Positions 48,752 through 58,792 are shown, counted from the stretch's first letter. The stretch is 64,000 nt of DNA from Diaphorobacter limosus (GCF_033100095.1 NZ_CP136921.1:2202501-2266500), one strand, 5' to 3'. Notes: generated by a model from the sequence alone, not told the origin. Made by a program: numbers and translations.

Positions 48752-51190
48752 TCAGCCGCAGCTGCCAATGGCCCCGCACTGCGTGCAGTAGTCGCAGCCG
48801 TCCTTGCGGATCACGGCGTGGGCGCCGCATTCGCCGCATTTCTTGCCGGCCATGGCGGGCGGGTTGCCGGCGGGCATCTCGGGCTCGTCCAGCGGCAGCA
48901 GCTGCTGCTGCGGCGCCTCGGCGCGGCGCGCCAGGATGCTTTGCACGGCGTAGGCCACGGCCGCCACCTCGGAGTCGTGCCACAGCGGCACCTGGGCGCC
49001 GTCGGCGCGCGTGAAGGTGCCCAGGCGCACCGGGCCGCGATCCCAGGCCACCTTGCGCATGTCGGACAGGGCACGCTCCAGGAAGCCGCCGCGCGCGGCC
49101 AGTGACAACAGGCGCATGCTCGACGTGATCCACTGCTGCGACTCGCTGCTCTGGCCCACGGGCATGAAGAACTCGATGGCCCGGTCCACCTGGCCGCCGC
49201 GGCCGTCCGGCACGGGCAGGAAGGAGACGATCAGGTACAGCCGCTGCTGGCCCTCCTGCGTCCAGTACTCGATCTTCTCGGCCACGGCGTCCAGGCCGCC
49301 CTTGGGCCGGCTTTCGATGACGATGCGCATCGGATCTAGTGGCGCGGCCGGCTCGGGCTTGGGCTCCACCTTGGGCTCGGGCTTGGCCTCGGCGGCGGGC
49401 ACTTCCAGCACCGCGCCCAGGATGCTGTTGGGGCGGTAGGTGGCCAGACCCTTCAGGCCCGAGTGCCAGGCTTGCAGGTAGAGGTTCTTGAAGTCGTCGT
49501 ACGGGTAGTCGGCCGGCACGTTGACGGTCTTGGAGATGGCCGTGTCCACATAGGGCTGGACGGCCTCCATCATCGCCACATGGTCGGCGGCGGCCATGTC
49601 CATGGCGCTGACGAAGTACGCCGGCAGCTTCTTCACATCACCACCCAGGGTCTTGTACAGGCGCCAGGCATAGTCCTCGACCACGTATTCGCTCTTGCTG
49701 CCGTCGGCCTCGCGCTTCCTGCGCGTGTAGGTCCAGGAGAACGGCGGCTCGATGCCGTTGGAGGCGTTGTCGGCAAAGGCCAGGCTCACCGTGCCGGTGG
49801 GGGCAATGGACAGCAGGTGGCTGTTGCGTATGCCGTGCTTTTTGATCTGCTTCTTGATGTCCTCGGGCAGGCGGCTGGCGAAGGTGCCCTCGGCCAGGTA
49901 GCCGTCGGCCTTGAACTTGGGGAAGGCGCCCTTCTCCTTGGCCAGTTCGATGGAGGCGCGGTAGGCGGCGTTGCGCATGCGCTCGGCGATTTGCACCGCC
50001 ATGTCGCGCCCGTCCTGGCGGTCATAGCGCAGCTTGAGCATGGCCAGGGTGTTGCCCATGCCGGTAAAGCCCACGCCGATGCGGCGCTTGGCCGCGGACT
50101 CGGCCTGCTGCTGCGGCAGGGGCCAGAAAGTGACGTCGAGCACGTTGTCGAGTGCGCGCACCTGGGTGGCGACGGAGCGCTCGAAGGCGTCGAAGTCGAA
50201 GGCCGCCTCGCCATGCAGGCCAAACGGGTTGCGCACGAAGCGCGTCAGGATGATGGGCCCCAGATCGCAGCAGCCGTAGGGCGGCAGCGGCTGCTCGCCG
50301 CAGGGGTTGGTGGCGCTGATGGTCTCGGTGTAGCCGAGGTTGTTGTCGGTGTTGATCTGGTCAAGGAACAGGATGCCGGGCTCGGCGAAGTCGTAGGCCG
50401 ACTTCATGATGGTGTCCCACAGTTCGCGCGCGCGCAGCTTGCGGTACACCCACTGGCCGTCGGCGCGCTGGTAGGCGCCCTCCTTCATGGCATCGGCGCC
50501 GGGGGCCGCGGCGTGCACCAGCTCCCAGTCGCCATCGCTCTCCACGGCCTGCATGAAGGTGTCGGGCACGCCCACCGAGACGTTGAAATTGTTCCAGCGA
50601 CCCGGCGTGCGCTTGGCGGTGATGAAATCATGCACGTCCGGGTGGTCTATGCGCAGCACGCCCATTTGCGCGCCGCGGCGGGCGCCGGCGCTCTCCACGG
50701 TGGAGCAGGACTGGTCGAAGACGTTGATGTAGCTGCAGGGCCCCGAGGCCATGGAGGCCGTGCCCTTGACCATGGCGCCGCGCGGGCGGATGCGCGAGAA
50801 GTCATAGCCCACGCCGCCGCCGCGGCGCATGGTCTCGGCGGCCTCGCGCAGGGCCTCGTAGATGCCGGGGTAGCCGGCGTCGTCCACGCCCTGGATGCAG
50901 TCGCCCACGGGTTGCACGAAGCAGTTGATCAGCGTGGCCTGGATGTCGGTGCCGGCGGCGCTCATGATGCGGCCGGCGCCAATGGCGCCGGCGCGCAGGT
51001 TGTCCAGAAAGCGCGCCTGCATGGCCTCGCGGATGTCCTCGCGCTCCACCGATGCCAGGGCCCGCGCCACGCGGCGGTACAGGTCCTCGACATCGCTCTC
51101 GCCCTGCTTGAAGTATTTTTCTTGCAGCACATCGAGGCTGATGGGCTGGCTGGGCAGGCTGGGGGCGAGGTCTGTGATCTCACGTTGCAT
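48752..51190 (-). CDS. nrdJ: Adenosylcobalamin-dependent (class II) ribonucleotide reductase
   Basis: Single-subunit reductase of 812 residues making deoxyribonucleotides with vitamin B12 and without need for oxygen, suiting a facultative denitrifier. Landmarks: QATLINCFVQPVGDCIQGVD with an active-site cysteine, PGRWNNFNVSVGVPDTFMQA, ISATNPCGEQPLPPYGCCDL (NPCGE motif), LLSIAPTGTVSLAFADNASN, and a C-terminal zinc-ribbon-like tail with CGECGAHAVIRKDGCDYCTQ. A glutamate/proline-rich insert (PEPKVEPKPEPAAP) precedes the last domain. I choose the ATG at 51190, with AGGAG upstream; a longer frame starts at 51286. A likely NrdR box lies 110 bp upstream. Confidence 0.93.
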   Translation of the reverse strand: MQREITDLAPSLPSQPISLDVLQEKYFKQGESDVEDLYRRVARALASVEREDIREAMQARFLDNLRAGAIGAGRIMSAAGTDIQATLINCFVQPVGDCIQGVDDAGYPGIYEALREAAETMRRGGGVGYDFSRIRPRGAMVKGTASMASGPCSYINVFDQSCSTVESAGARRGAQMGVLRIDHPDVHDFITAKRTPGRWNNFNVSVGVPDTFMQAVESDGDWELVHAAAPGADAMKEGAYQRADGQWVYRKLRARELWDTIMKSAYDFAEPGILFLDQINTDNNLGYTETISATNPCGEQPLPPYGCCDLGPIILTRFVRNPFGLHGEAAFDFDAFERSVATQVRALDNVLDVTFWPLPQQQAESAAKRRIGVGFTGMGNTLAMLKLRYDRQDGRDMAVQIAERMRNAAYRASIELAKEKGAFPKFKADGYLAEGTFASRLPEDIKKQIKKHGIRNSHLLSIAPTGTVSLAFADNASNGIEPPFSWTYTRRKREADGSKSEYVVEDYAWRLYKTLGGDVKKLPAYFVSAMDMAAADHVAMMEAVQPYVDTAISKTVNVPADYPYDDFKNLYLQAWHSGLKGLATYRPNSILGAVLEVPAAEAKPEPKVEPKPEPAAPLDPMRIVIESRPKGGLDAVAEKIEYWTQEGQQRLYLIVSFLPVPDGRGGQVDRAIEFFMPVGQSSESQQWITSSMRLLSLAARGGFLERALSDMRKVAWDRGPVRLGTFTRADGAQVPLWHDSEVAAVAYAVQSILARRAEAPQQQLLPLDEPEMPAGNPPAMAGKKCGECGAHAVIRKDGCDYCTQCGAIGSCG

Positions 51191-51299
51191 GGCGAGGAAA
51201 CTCCTGGGGGTGTTCAAAGGGGGGAGGGATTGTTGGCAGTCAGGGGCTGGATTGTGCACCCAGAGGCCATACCTTGCATTCACCAAAAAGGCTTGACAA

Positions 51300-51315
51300 A
51301 CGCTATATATAGCGT
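51300..51315. promoter_or_regulatory. Likely NrdR box upstream of nrdJ
   Basis: Perfect 16 bp palindrome ACGCTATATATAGCGT in the divergent region of nrdJ and the ChaN-like gene. It fits the NrdR box pattern (ACAC-W-ATATAT-W-GTGT type). NrdR boxes usually come in pairs about 30 bp apart; I cannot point to a good second copy. A TTGACA-like hexamer lies at 51293-51298. Confidence 0.6.
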
Positions 51316-51419
51316 GTCGCCACTATGCCATACACTTCCTGTAGCACCAGCGCGCCCGCAGACGCGGGACGGCGCGATTTCTCCATTGTGTATTTCAGTT
51401 AACAGTTGGTTTCATTTTG

Positions 51420-52292
51420 ATGCGTACTTCCAAACCCTCCGTGCCCTCCCCCTGGGCACGTGCCTGCGCGCCGGCATGGCTGTCGCTGGTGCTGCTGGCA
51501 TTGCCGGGATGCGCCCTGCAGCCCCCATCCACGCCCGCCGACAGCGCCTGGCAGGCGGAGCTGGAGCGCTGGCCAGCCAGCGACGCCCTGCTGCTGGGCG
51601 AGCAGCATGACGCACCCGAGCACCAGCGCTGGGAGGCCGACAGCGTGCGCTGGCTGGCCGAGCGCGGCCGCCTGGCGGCGCTGGTGATCGAGATGGCCGA
51701 GGCCGGCACCGGCACCGACGGCCTGCCGCCCGACGCCAACGCCGCCCAGGTGTATGCCGCACTGCGCTGGAACGAGGCCGCCTGGCCCTGGGAGCGCTAC
51801 CGCGCGGTGATCATGGCCGCCGTGGCGGCGGGCGTGCCGGTGCGCGGCGGCAACCTGCCCCGCAGCCGCATGCGCGCCGCCATGCAGGACGAGGCGCTGG
51901 ACGGCCACCTGCCGCCAGCGGCGCTGGCGCTGCAGCGCAACGCCATCGAGGAAGGCCACTGCGGCCTGCTGCCCGCCGACCGCGTCATGCCCATGGTGCG
52001 CATACAGCTGGCGCGCGACGCCAGCATGGCCCAGGCGGTGCAGCAGGCGCGCCAGGACGGCCGCACGGTGCTGCTGGCGGCCGGCTGGGGCCATGTGCGG
52101 CGCGATCTGGGCGTGCCCACCTGGCTGCCAGCAAACTTCAACGCAAAAGTGGCCATAGCGCAGGCTGGACAAGCGCGAGCAGCTATTGAATCAGAAGCAA
52201 ACTACATCCACCCCACGCCGGCGCTGGCGCCGCGCGACCATTGCGCCGAGCTGCGCGCGCGTCCACCCGGCCGGCTGCCCGCCGCCAAGTAG
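51420..52292 (+). CDS. ChaN family lipoprotein
   Basis: Predicted lipoprotein of 290 residues with leader ending LLALPGC (lipobox). The domain begins ASDALLLGEQHDAPEHQRWE and contains LAALVIEMAEAGTGTDGLPP and DGRTVLLAAGWGHVRRDLGV, the pattern of the haem-binding uptake protein family that includes ChaN. It may bind haem or iron at the cell surface (family knowledge). The start at 51420 is preceded by no strong ribosome binding site. Near residue 245 an in-frame copy of the dispersed repeat encodes IAQAGQARAAIESEANY. Confidence 0.78.
   Translation: MRTSKPSVPSPWARACAPAWLSLVLLALPGCALQPPSTPADSAWQAELERWPASDALLLGEQHDAPEHQRWEADSVRWLAERGRLAALVIEMAEAGTGTDGLPPDANAAQVYAALRWNEAAWPWERYRAVIMAAVAAGVPVRGGNLPRSRMRAAMQDEALDGHLPPAALALQRNAIEEGHCGLLPADRVMPMVRIQLARDASMAQAVQQARQDGRTVLLAAGWGHVRRDLGVPTWLPANFNAKVAIAQAGQARAAIESEANYIHPTPALAPRDHCAELRARPPGRLPAAK
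52151..52200 (+). repeat. Dispersed repeat inside a coding region (ChaN-like gene)
   Basis: GGCCATAGCGCAGGCTGGAC, then AAGCGCGAGCAGCTATTGAA, the same core and left-hand GGCC/AGCGC motif as the intergenic copies, translated in frame. Confidence 0.65.
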
Positions 52293-52301
52293 CACTGCGG
52301 A

Positions 52302-54623
52302 TCAAGCCTGGGCCGGCTGCTTTTCTGCCTGGGCCTGCAACAGCCGGGCGAATTGCTCGGCCGGCACAGGCCGGCTGAACAGGTAGCCCTGGTAGCTGTC
52401 GCAGCCACGTTCACGCAGAAAGGCCAGCTGCTCGGGCGTCTCCACGCCCTCGGCCAGCACGTTCAGGCCCAGGCTGCGGCCCATGGCGATGATGGTGGCG
52501 CTGATGGCCATGTCGTCGCCGCTGGCGGGTATGTCGCGCATGAAGCCCTGGTCGATCTTCAGCACATCGATGGGAAAGCGCTTGAGGTGCACCAGCGAGG
52601 AGTAGCCGGTGCCAAAGTCGTCCACCGCGATACGCACGCCCAGCTCCCGCAGCCGCTGCAGCACCTGGCGCATTTCCTCGGGCCGCTCGGCCAGCACGGA
52701 CTCGGTCAGCTCCAACTCCAGGCAATGCGCCGGCAGGCCGCTGGCGGCCAGCGCCTGGGCCGCGCAGACGGCCATGTCGTCCAGCTGGAACTGGCGCGGC
52801 GAGACATTCACCGCCAGGCGAACAGCCGGCAGGCCGGCCGCGCGCCAGGCCTGGCCCTGGCGGCAGGCCTCTTGCATGACCCACTGGCCCAGCGGGCCGA
52901 TCACGCCCGAGGTCTCGGCCACGGGGATGAAGCGCGCCGGCGAGATCAGCCCCTCCTCGGGGTCGTTCCAGCGCAGCAGCGCCTCGGCACCCACGATGCG
53001 CCCCGTGGCCACGCTCAGCTGCGGCTGGTAGTGCAGCAGCAGATGACCGCGCGCCATGGCGCTGCGCAGGCGCGCCTCGATCTCCAGCCGCTCGCGCGCG
53101 GCCTGGATCATGGACTCGTCAAAGAAGCAATGCGCGCTGCGCCCATGGGCCTTGGCGCCATACACCGCGCTGTGCGCCGCCTGCAGCAGCTGCTCGGCCT
53201 TGGACGCATGCCTGGGGAACATGGCGACGCCGATGCTGACCCCGGCGACGACCTCCATGCCGTCCGGCGTGCGCCAGGGCTTGCGCGTCGCGGCTATCAA
53301 ATGCCTGGCCACGGCAGCCGCGCCTTCGGTATTGCGCAGGTGGCGCACCAGCACGGCGATCTCGTCGCCCGCCATGCGCCCCAGCAGGTCGCCCGGGCGC
53401 AGGCTCAGGCGCACCTGCTGCGCGACATGCCGCAGCACCTCGTCGCCGACGGCATGGCCGTAGCTGTCGTTCACATCCTTGAAGCGATCCAGGTTCAGCA
53501 GCAGCACGGCCAGCTGTTCGCCATCGGCCAGGGCCTGGTTCATGGCCTCGTCCAGCTGCTCGATGAACCAGGCTCGGTTGGGCAGGCCGGTCAGGCTGTC
53601 GCGCTGGGTGAGGAATTCCAGCCGCTGGTGCTGGGCCTTTTCCTGCGAGATGTCGCTGAACATGCATACATAGTGCGTGACCTGGCCCTCCTCGTCATGC
53701 ACCGCCGACAGCGACATGCGCTCGGGGAAGACCTCGCCGTTCTTGCGCTTGTTCCAGATCTCGCCCTGCCAATGGCCGCTGCGCTGCACCGCGGCCCACA
53801 TGGCCTGGTAAAACCCCTTGTCATGCCTGCCGGACTGGAAGATGCGCGGGTTCTGGCCCAGCACCTCCTGTTCTGTGTAGCCCAGCATGCGCGTGACCGC
53901 CGGGTTGATGGACAGGATGCACGGTTGCGCATCGGTCACCACCACGCCCTCGATGGTGTTGTCCACCACGGTCGCCGCCAGGCGCTGGCGCTCTTGCAGC
54001 GCACGGCTGGCCGTGAGGTCGGTGAGGATGCCGGAGAAACGCTCGGCCTGCCCCTGTGCGCCACGGTGGCACATGCCGCGCGCCTGGAACCAGCAATAGC
54101 TGTCGTCAAAGCGCCGCAGGCGCGCCGTCTCGGCAAACGGCTCGCCCGTGGCCATTGCCCGCTGCACGGCCCGGTGCACGCGCCGATAGTCATCCGGGTG
54201 CAGGCGGCGCAGCAGATTCATGCCGCGCGGCAGCTCGGCGCCCTGGTAGCGCAGCAGGCGCACCAAACCGGGCGAATGGGTGGAGCGGCGGCGCAGCAAG
54301 TCCCAGTCCCACAGGCCGCTGCCGCTGCCTTCCAGCGCCAGGCGCAACACGTTTTCGCTGTGCAGCAGGTCGGCGCGCGCGGCGCCAATCTCCCCCTGGC
54401 CGCGCGACATGCGCGCCAGCAGCCACCAGGCCAGCGCCCCGGTCAGCAGCACATACAGCCAGCCCTTGAGGGTCTGCCAATAGGCCAGCTGCTGCGGCTC
54501 GGTGACGCAATAGGCCAGCAAGGCGTCGCCCGCGGCCACCCAGGCCGCGCCCAGAACCCAATACAGGGCCATGCCCCACCAGGGGCTGATTCCCGTGTCA
54601 ATTCGCGATGCAATCGATTTCAC
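52302..54623 (-). CDS. PAS-GGDEF-EAL sensor protein (cyclic-di-GMP metabolism)
   Basis: Membrane-anchored signalling protein of about 773 residues: two N-terminal hydrophobic segments, two PAS domains (roughly residues 95-205 and 210-330, with [20 protein letters not shown]), a GGDEF domain ([14 protein letters not shown], signature degenerate as MAGDEIAVL) and an EAL domain ([51 protein letters not shown]). The EAL domain looks catalytically complete, so it is probably a phosphodiesterase with a weak or regulatory GGDEF. The start is uncertain: GTG at 54623, or TTG at 54668 touching the divergent purU start. Confidence 0.85.
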   Translation of the reverse strand: MKSIASRIDTGISPWWGMALYWVLGAAWVAAGDALLAYCVTEPQQLAYWQTLKGWLYVLLTGALAWWLLARMSRGQGEIGAARADLLHSENVLRLALEGSGSGLWDWDLLRRRSTHSPGLVRLLRYQGAELPRGMNLLRRLHPDDYRRVHRAVQRAMATGEPFAETARLRRFDDSYCWFQARGMCHRGAQGQAERFSGILTDLTASRALQERQRLAATVVDNTIEGVVVTDAQPCILSINPAVTRMLGYTEQEVLGQNPRIFQSGRHDKGFYQAMWAAVQRSGHWQGEIWNKRKNGEVFPERMSLSAVHDEEGQVTHYVCMFSDISQEKAQHQRLEFLTQRDSLTGLPNRAWFIEQLDEAMNQALADGEQLAVLLLNLDRFKDVNDSYGHAVGDEVLRHVAQQVRLSLRPGDLLGRMAGDEIAVLVRHLRNTEGAAAVARHLIAATRKPWRTPDGMEVVAGVSIGVAMFPRHASKAEQLLQAAHSAVYGAKAHGRSAHCFFDESMIQAARERLEIEARLRSAMARGHLLLHYQPQLSVATGRIVGAEALLRWNDPEEGLISPARFIPVAETSGVIGPLGQWVMQEACRQGQAWRAAGLPAVRLAVNVSPRQFQLDDMAVCAAQALAASGLPAHCLELELTESVLAERPEEMRQVLQRLRELGVRIAVDDFGTGYSSLVHLKRFPIDVLKIDQGFMRDIPASGDDMAISATIIAMGRSLGLNVLAEGVETPEQLAFLRERGCDSYQGYLFSRPVPAEQFARLLQAQAEKQPAQA

Positions 54624-54667
54624 AATGACTCTGCTTATCTTCCGAGGGCTGCTGCGACAATGCGCCA

Positions 54668-55516
54668 ATGACCCCCGCTTACATTCTTACCCTGTCCTGC
54701 CCTGACCGCCTGGGGCTGGTGCACGCCGTCTCGGGCTTTTTGCTCGAGCATGGCGGCAACATCGAGGAAGCCGCGCAATACAACGACGACGCCACTGGTC
54801 TGTTCTTCATGCGCGTGCAGTTCGCCTGCGGCCAGCATGACCACGCCGCGCTCAAGACCCGCCTGGCCAGCTTTGCCGAGCCCTTTGCCATGCGCTGGAG
54901 CCTGCACGCCAAGTCCGCCGCCATGCCCACCGTGCTCATGGTCAGCCGCGAGGGCCATTGCCTGAACGACCTGCTGTTCCGCGTCAAAAGCGGCCTGCTG
55001 CCGATAGATGTGCGCGCCATCATCAGCAACCACCGCGACTTCTACCAACTGGCCGCCAGCTACAACATTCCCTTTCACCACATACCCGTCAGCGCCGCCA
55101 CCAAGGCCCAGGCCGAGGCGCGGCAATACGAAATCATCGAGGCCGAGGGTGCTGAGCTGGTCATACTGGCGCGCTACATGCAGGTCTTGTCCGACGATCT
55201 GTGCACCAAATTGGCCGGCCGCGCCATCAACATCCACCACAGCTTTCTGCCCAGCTTCAAGGGCGCCAAGCCCTATTACCAGGCCCATGACCGGGGCGTG
55301 AAGTTGATAGGAGCAACCGCTCACTACGTCACCGCCGACCTCGACGAAGGGCCGATTATCGAACAAGACGTTACAAGAGCCGAACACACGGACACCGTGG
55401 ACGACCTGACGTCGCGCGGGCGCGACACCGAAAGCCTGGTGCTGGCGCGCGCCGTGAAATGGCACAGCGAACACCGCGTGCTGCTCAACGGCCACAAGAC
55501 CGTGGTCTTCCGCTAA
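54668..55516 (+). CDS. purU: Formyltetrahydrofolate deformylase
   Basis: Cytoplasmic enzyme of 282 residues releasing formate from 10-formyltetrahydrofolate. An N-terminal ACT-type domain ([20 protein letters not shown]) is followed by the formyltransferase-like catalytic domain: [60 protein letters not shown] with the catalytic Asn, His and Asp of the family. Length is standard. It is divergent from the GGDEF-EAL gene and followed after 21 bp by a LysR regulator on the same strand. Confidence 0.95.
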   Translation: MTPAYILTLSCPDRLGLVHAVSGFLLEHGGNIEEAAQYNDDATGLFFMRVQFACGQHDHAALKTRLASFAEPFAMRWSLHAKSAAMPTVLMVSREGHCLNDLLFRVKSGLLPIDVRAIISNHRDFYQLAASYNIPFHHIPVSAATKAQAEARQYEIIEAEGAELVILARYMQVLSDDLCTKLAGRAINIHHSFLPSFKGAKPYYQAHDRGVKLIGATAHYVTADLDEGPIIEQDVTRAEHTDTVDDLTSRGRDTESLVLARAVKWHSEHRVLLNGHKTVVFR

Positions 55517-55537
55517 ACCCCTGCCGCATTGCCGCCC

Positions 55538-56431
55538 ATGGCCACCGCCTTCAACGCCAGCGCCGCACGGCGCATACCGCCGATACAGTGCCTGCTGACC
55601 TTCGAGGCGCTGGCGCGCCTGCGCAGCGTGACGCAGACCGCCGACGAGCTGTGCGTGACGCCCAGCGCCGTGAGCCACCGCGTCAAGCAGCTCGAGCAGA
55701 TCCTGGGCACGCGGCTGTTCGGGCGCGCCGATTTTTCGCTGACCACCGAGGGCAGCGGCTACCTGGCCCAGGTGCGCGAGGGCCTGTCGGCCCTGCAGCG
55801 CCTGCCGGGCCATGCCGTCAACCCTGGCCGCAGACGGCTGAAGCTGGCCGTCACGCCGACCTTTGCGCGCTCCATCCTGATTCCGCGCCTGCGCCAGTTC
55901 ACCGAGGCCTACCCCGAGATCGACCTGGCGCTGCAGGTGTCGATTCCGCTCCTGGACGTGGTGGCCGAGGACGCCGACCTGGTGGTGCGCTACGGCCCCG
56001 GCCACTACGCCGACATGGAGCATGTGGAGATCGCGCGCGACATGCTCACGCCCCTGGCCTCGCCCGCCTTTGTGCGCGAGCATGGGCCGTTCGAGCGCCC
56101 CGAGGATCTGGAGGGTCTGCCCCTGCTGCGCAGCCCGCTGGAGCCCTGGCGCACCTGGTTTGCCGCCGCCGGCCTGGGCTGGCCCGAGCCCAACGAGGGC
56201 TCGCAATTCAACGACGTTGGCCTGATGTGCGACGCCGCCGCCGCCGGCATGGGCGTGGCACCGGTGCGCCTGAAGCTGGCCGCGCCCTGGCTGGACCAGG
56301 GCACGCTGGTGCGCCTGTTCGACATCCTGGCACCCAGTCCCTACGCGCATTACCTGTGCTGGCGTACCGGCACCATGGATCGCTGGGAATGCGCGGCCTT
56401 TGCCGACTGGCTACGCCGGACCATGGGGTGA
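55538..56431 (+). CDS. LysR-family transcriptional regulator (GcvA-like)
   Basis: Regulator of 297 residues. The helix-turn-helix begins PIQCLLTFEALARLRSVTQT followed by ADELCVTPSAVSHRVKQLEQ, and the C-terminal domain ends WRTGTMDRWECAAFADWLRR. The pattern resembles GcvA-type regulators of one-carbon metabolism; position directly after purU, a one-carbon gene, fits that idea but is only suggestive. I take the ATG at 55538; a TTG three codons earlier is also in frame. Confidence 0.82.
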   Translation: MATAFNASAARRIPPIQCLLTFEALARLRSVTQTADELCVTPSAVSHRVKQLEQILGTRLFGRADFSLTTEGSGYLAQVREGLSALQRLPGHAVNPGRRRLKLAVTPTFARSILIPRLRQFTEAYPEIDLALQVSIPLLDVVAEDADLVVRYGPGHYADMEHVEIARDMLTPLASPAFVREHGPFERPEDLEGLPLLRSPLEPWRTWFAAAGLGWPEPNEGSQFNDVGLMCDAAAAGMGVAPVRLKLAAPWLDQGTLVRLFDILAPSPYAHYLCWRTGTMDRWECAAFADWLRRTMG

Positions 56432-56445
56432 TTTCAACAAAAATC

Positions 56446-56502
56446 GGCCGCAAGCACTTATCCAACAAGCGCATACAGCTATTATACTTATAGCTATCGG
56501 CG
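56446..56502 (+). repeat. Dispersed AT-richer repeat, best-conserved copy
   Basis: AAAAATCGGCCGCAAGCACT, then TATCCAACAAGCGCATACAG, then CTATTATACTTATAGCTAT. All three parts of the element are present. It lies between the LysR and glycolate-oxidase-like genes. Confidence 0.85.
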
Positions 56503-56565
56503 GCTTCACGGCGGCTTGCAAGAAGATTCACGCCATGGCCCCATGCCATGGCCTACAGTCGCGCC

Positions 56566-58059
56566 ATGGTCGATACCTCCGCCCCCCCCGCCAGCGAACG
56601 CGCCGCGCGCCAGCGCGACGTTGTGCAAGCCCTGTCCCAATGCGTGCCCGCCCATGCGCTGCTCTGGCAGGCCGAGGACACCACGCCCTATGAATGCGAT
56701 GGCCTGACGGCCTACCGCCAGCGCCCGCTGGTGGTCTGCCTGCCCGAGACCGAAGAGCAGGTGCAGGCCGTGCTCAAGGCCTGCCACCGGCTGCAGGTGC
56801 CGGTGGTGGCGCGCGGCGCCGGCACCGGCCTGTCGGGCGGAGCCATGCCGCACGCCATGGGCGTGACGCTGTCGCTGGCCAAGTTCAACCGCATCCTCGA
56901 TGTCGATCCGGTGGCGCGCACGGCGCGCGTGCAATGCGGCGTGCGCAACCTGGCCATCAGCGAGGCCGCCGCCCCCCATGGCCTGTACTACGCGCCCGAC
57001 CCCAGCAGCCAGATCGCCTGCACCATAGGTGGCAACGTGGCCGAAAATTCTGGCGGCGTGCACTGCCTGAAATACGGCCTGACGGTGCACAACGTGCTCG
57101 CGGTGCGCGGCTTCACCATGGAGGGCGAGCCCATCACCTTCGGCGGCCAGGCGCTGGACGCGCCCGGCTACGACCTGCTGGCGGCCATGATCGGCAGCGA
57201 GGGCATGCTGGCCGTGGCGCTGGAGGTGACGGTGCGCCTGATCCCCAGCCCGCAGCTGGCGCGCTGCATCATGGCCAGCTTTGACGATGTGCGAAAGGCC
57301 GGCGACGCCGTGGCCGCGGTGATCGCCGCCGGCATCATCCCGGCCGGCCTGGAGATGATGGACAAGCCCATGACCGCCGCCGTGGAAGATTTTGTCAAGG
57401 CCGGCTACGACCTGACGGCCGCGGCCATCCTGCTGTGCGAGAGCGACGGCACCCCCGAGGAAGTCGAGGAAGAGATCGCGCGCATGAGCGAGGTGCTGCG
57501 CGCCGCCGGCGCCACCGCCATTGCCGTGAGCCGTGACGAGCAGGAGCGCGCGCGCTTCTGGAGCGGGCGCAAGAACGCCTTCCCGGCCAGCGGCCGCATC
57601 AGCCCCGACTACATGTGCATGGATTCGACCATTCCGAGGAAGCGCCTGGCCGACATCTTGATCGCCATCGCCGAGATGGAGAAAAAGTACCAGCTGCGCT
57701 GCTGCAACGTGTTCCACGCCGGCGACGGCAACCTGCACCCGCTGATCCTGTTCGATGCCAACGACCCCGACCAGCTGCACCGCTGCGAGCTGTTTGGCGC
57801 CGACATCCTGGAGACCAGCGTGGCCATGGGTGGCACGGTGACGGGCGAGCATGGCGTGGGCGTGGAAAAGCTCAACAGCATGTGCGTGCAGTTCACGGCC
57901 GAGGAGAACGCGCAGATGCTGGCCCTGAAAAAGGCCTTCGACCCGGCCGGGCTGCTCAACCCCGGCAAGGTGATCCCCACGCACAACCGCTGCGCCGAGT
58001 ACGGCAAGATGCTGGTGCGCGGCGGCAGGCTCAGCCACCCGGATTTGCCACGCTTCTGA
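56566..58059 (+). CDS. glcD: FAD-binding oxidase, glycolate oxidase subunit GlcD-like
   Basis: Flavoprotein of 497 residues from the ATG at 56566 (an ATG 18 bp earlier is also in frame). An FAD-binding PCMH domain spans roughly residues 45-225 (VVARGAGTGLSGGAMPHAMG, PDPSSQIACTIGGNVAENSG) and an FAD-oxidase C-terminal domain follows (CCNVFHAGDGNLHPLILFDA, GGTVTGEHGVGVEKL). It oxidises a 2-hydroxy acid such as glycolate or D-lactate. The GlcE and GlcF partners are not in the window downstream, where a marC gene follows, so it may act alone or with distant partners. Confidence 0.85.
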   Translation: MVDTSAPPASERAARQRDVVQALSQCVPAHALLWQAEDTTPYECDGLTAYRQRPLVVCLPETEEQVQAVLKACHRLQVPVVARGAGTGLSGGAMPHAMGVTLSLAKFNRILDVDPVARTARVQCGVRNLAISEAAAPHGLYYAPDPSSQIACTIGGNVAENSGGVHCLKYGLTVHNVLAVRGFTMEGEPITFGGQALDAPGYDLLAAMIGSEGMLAVALEVTVRLIPSPQLARCIMASFDDVRKAGDAVAAVIAAGIIPAGLEMMDKPMTAAVEDFVKAGYDLTAAAILLCESDGTPEEVEEEIARMSEVLRAAGATAIAVSRDEQERARFWSGRKNAFPASGRISPDYMCMDSTIPRKRLADILIAIAEMEKKYQLRCCNVFHAGDGNLHPLILFDANDPDQLHRCELFGADILETSVAMGGTVTGEHGVGVEKLNSMCVQFTAEENAQMLALKKAFDPAGLLNPGKVIPTHNRCAEYGKMLVRGGRLSHPDLPRF

Positions 58060-58093
58060 CCAAAGTCGGCGCTGGCGCGTACAGTACGCGCCC

Positions 58094-58792
58094 ATGGATT
58101 TATCCCCACCCTTCTTGCTCGCCGCCTTCGGCAAAAGTCTGCTGTTTGCGCTGGCCGGCGTGCTGCCCATCATCAACCCACTGGCCTCGGCACCGGTGTT
58201 CGTGGACTTCACGCGCGGCCTGAGCGACGACGGCCGCGCCCGGCTGGCGCGGCGCATTGGCAAGAACGCCGCGCTGCTGCTGGCAGGCGCCATGCTGATC
58301 GGCTCCTACCTGCTGAACTTCTTTGGCGTGTCGCTGCCGGTGGTGCGCGTGGCCGGCGGCATGGTCGTGGCCTCCATCGCCTGGCGCATGCTGCACGCCC
58401 AGCAGGGCGCCAGCGACGACACCACACAGATGGCCCAGTCGCTGAACGAGGACCGGGTGCGCATCAAGGCCTTCTACCCGCTGACCTTTCCGCTCACCTG
58501 CGGCCCCGGCTCCATCGCCGTGGCGATCGCCATTGGCGCCAGCCTGCACACCAAACGCAGCGTGACGGAAACCATGACCAACATCGCCGGCGGCCTGGCC
58601 GCCGCCCTGCTGCTGGGCATGCTGGTGGCGCTGACCTTTCGCTACGCCAGCCGACTGCTGCAGCGCCTGGGCGAGACCGGGCAGATCGTGTTTCTGCGCC
58701 TGATGGCCTTCATGCTGCTGTGCGTGGGCGTGGAGATCATCTGGGATGGCGCGCGCGCCCTGCTGATAGGCATCATGGCCACAGGCGGGTAG
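58094..58792 (+). CDS. MarC family integral membrane protein
   Basis: Membrane protein of 232 residues with about six hydrophobic segments, the full MarC domain. Landmarks: SLLFALAGVLPIINPLASAP at the N-terminus, LNFFGVSLPVVRVAGGMVVA in the middle, and FYPLTFPLTCGPGSIAVAIA, the family hallmark. Function is not established for the family; the old link to multidrug resistance is not supported for MarC itself. It follows the GlcD-like gene by 34 bp and converges with the aminotransferase gene. Confidence 0.9.
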   Translation: MDLSPPFLLAAFGKSLLFALAGVLPIINPLASAPVFVDFTRGLSDDGRARLARRIGKNAALLLAGAMLIGSYLLNFFGVSLPVVRVAGGMVVASIAWRMLHAQQGASDDTTQMAQSLNEDRVRIKAFYPLTFPLTCGPGSIAVAIAIGASLHTKRSVTETMTNIAGGLAAALLLGMLVALTFRYASRLLQRLGETGQIVFLRLMAFMLLCVGVEIIWDGARALLIGIMATGG

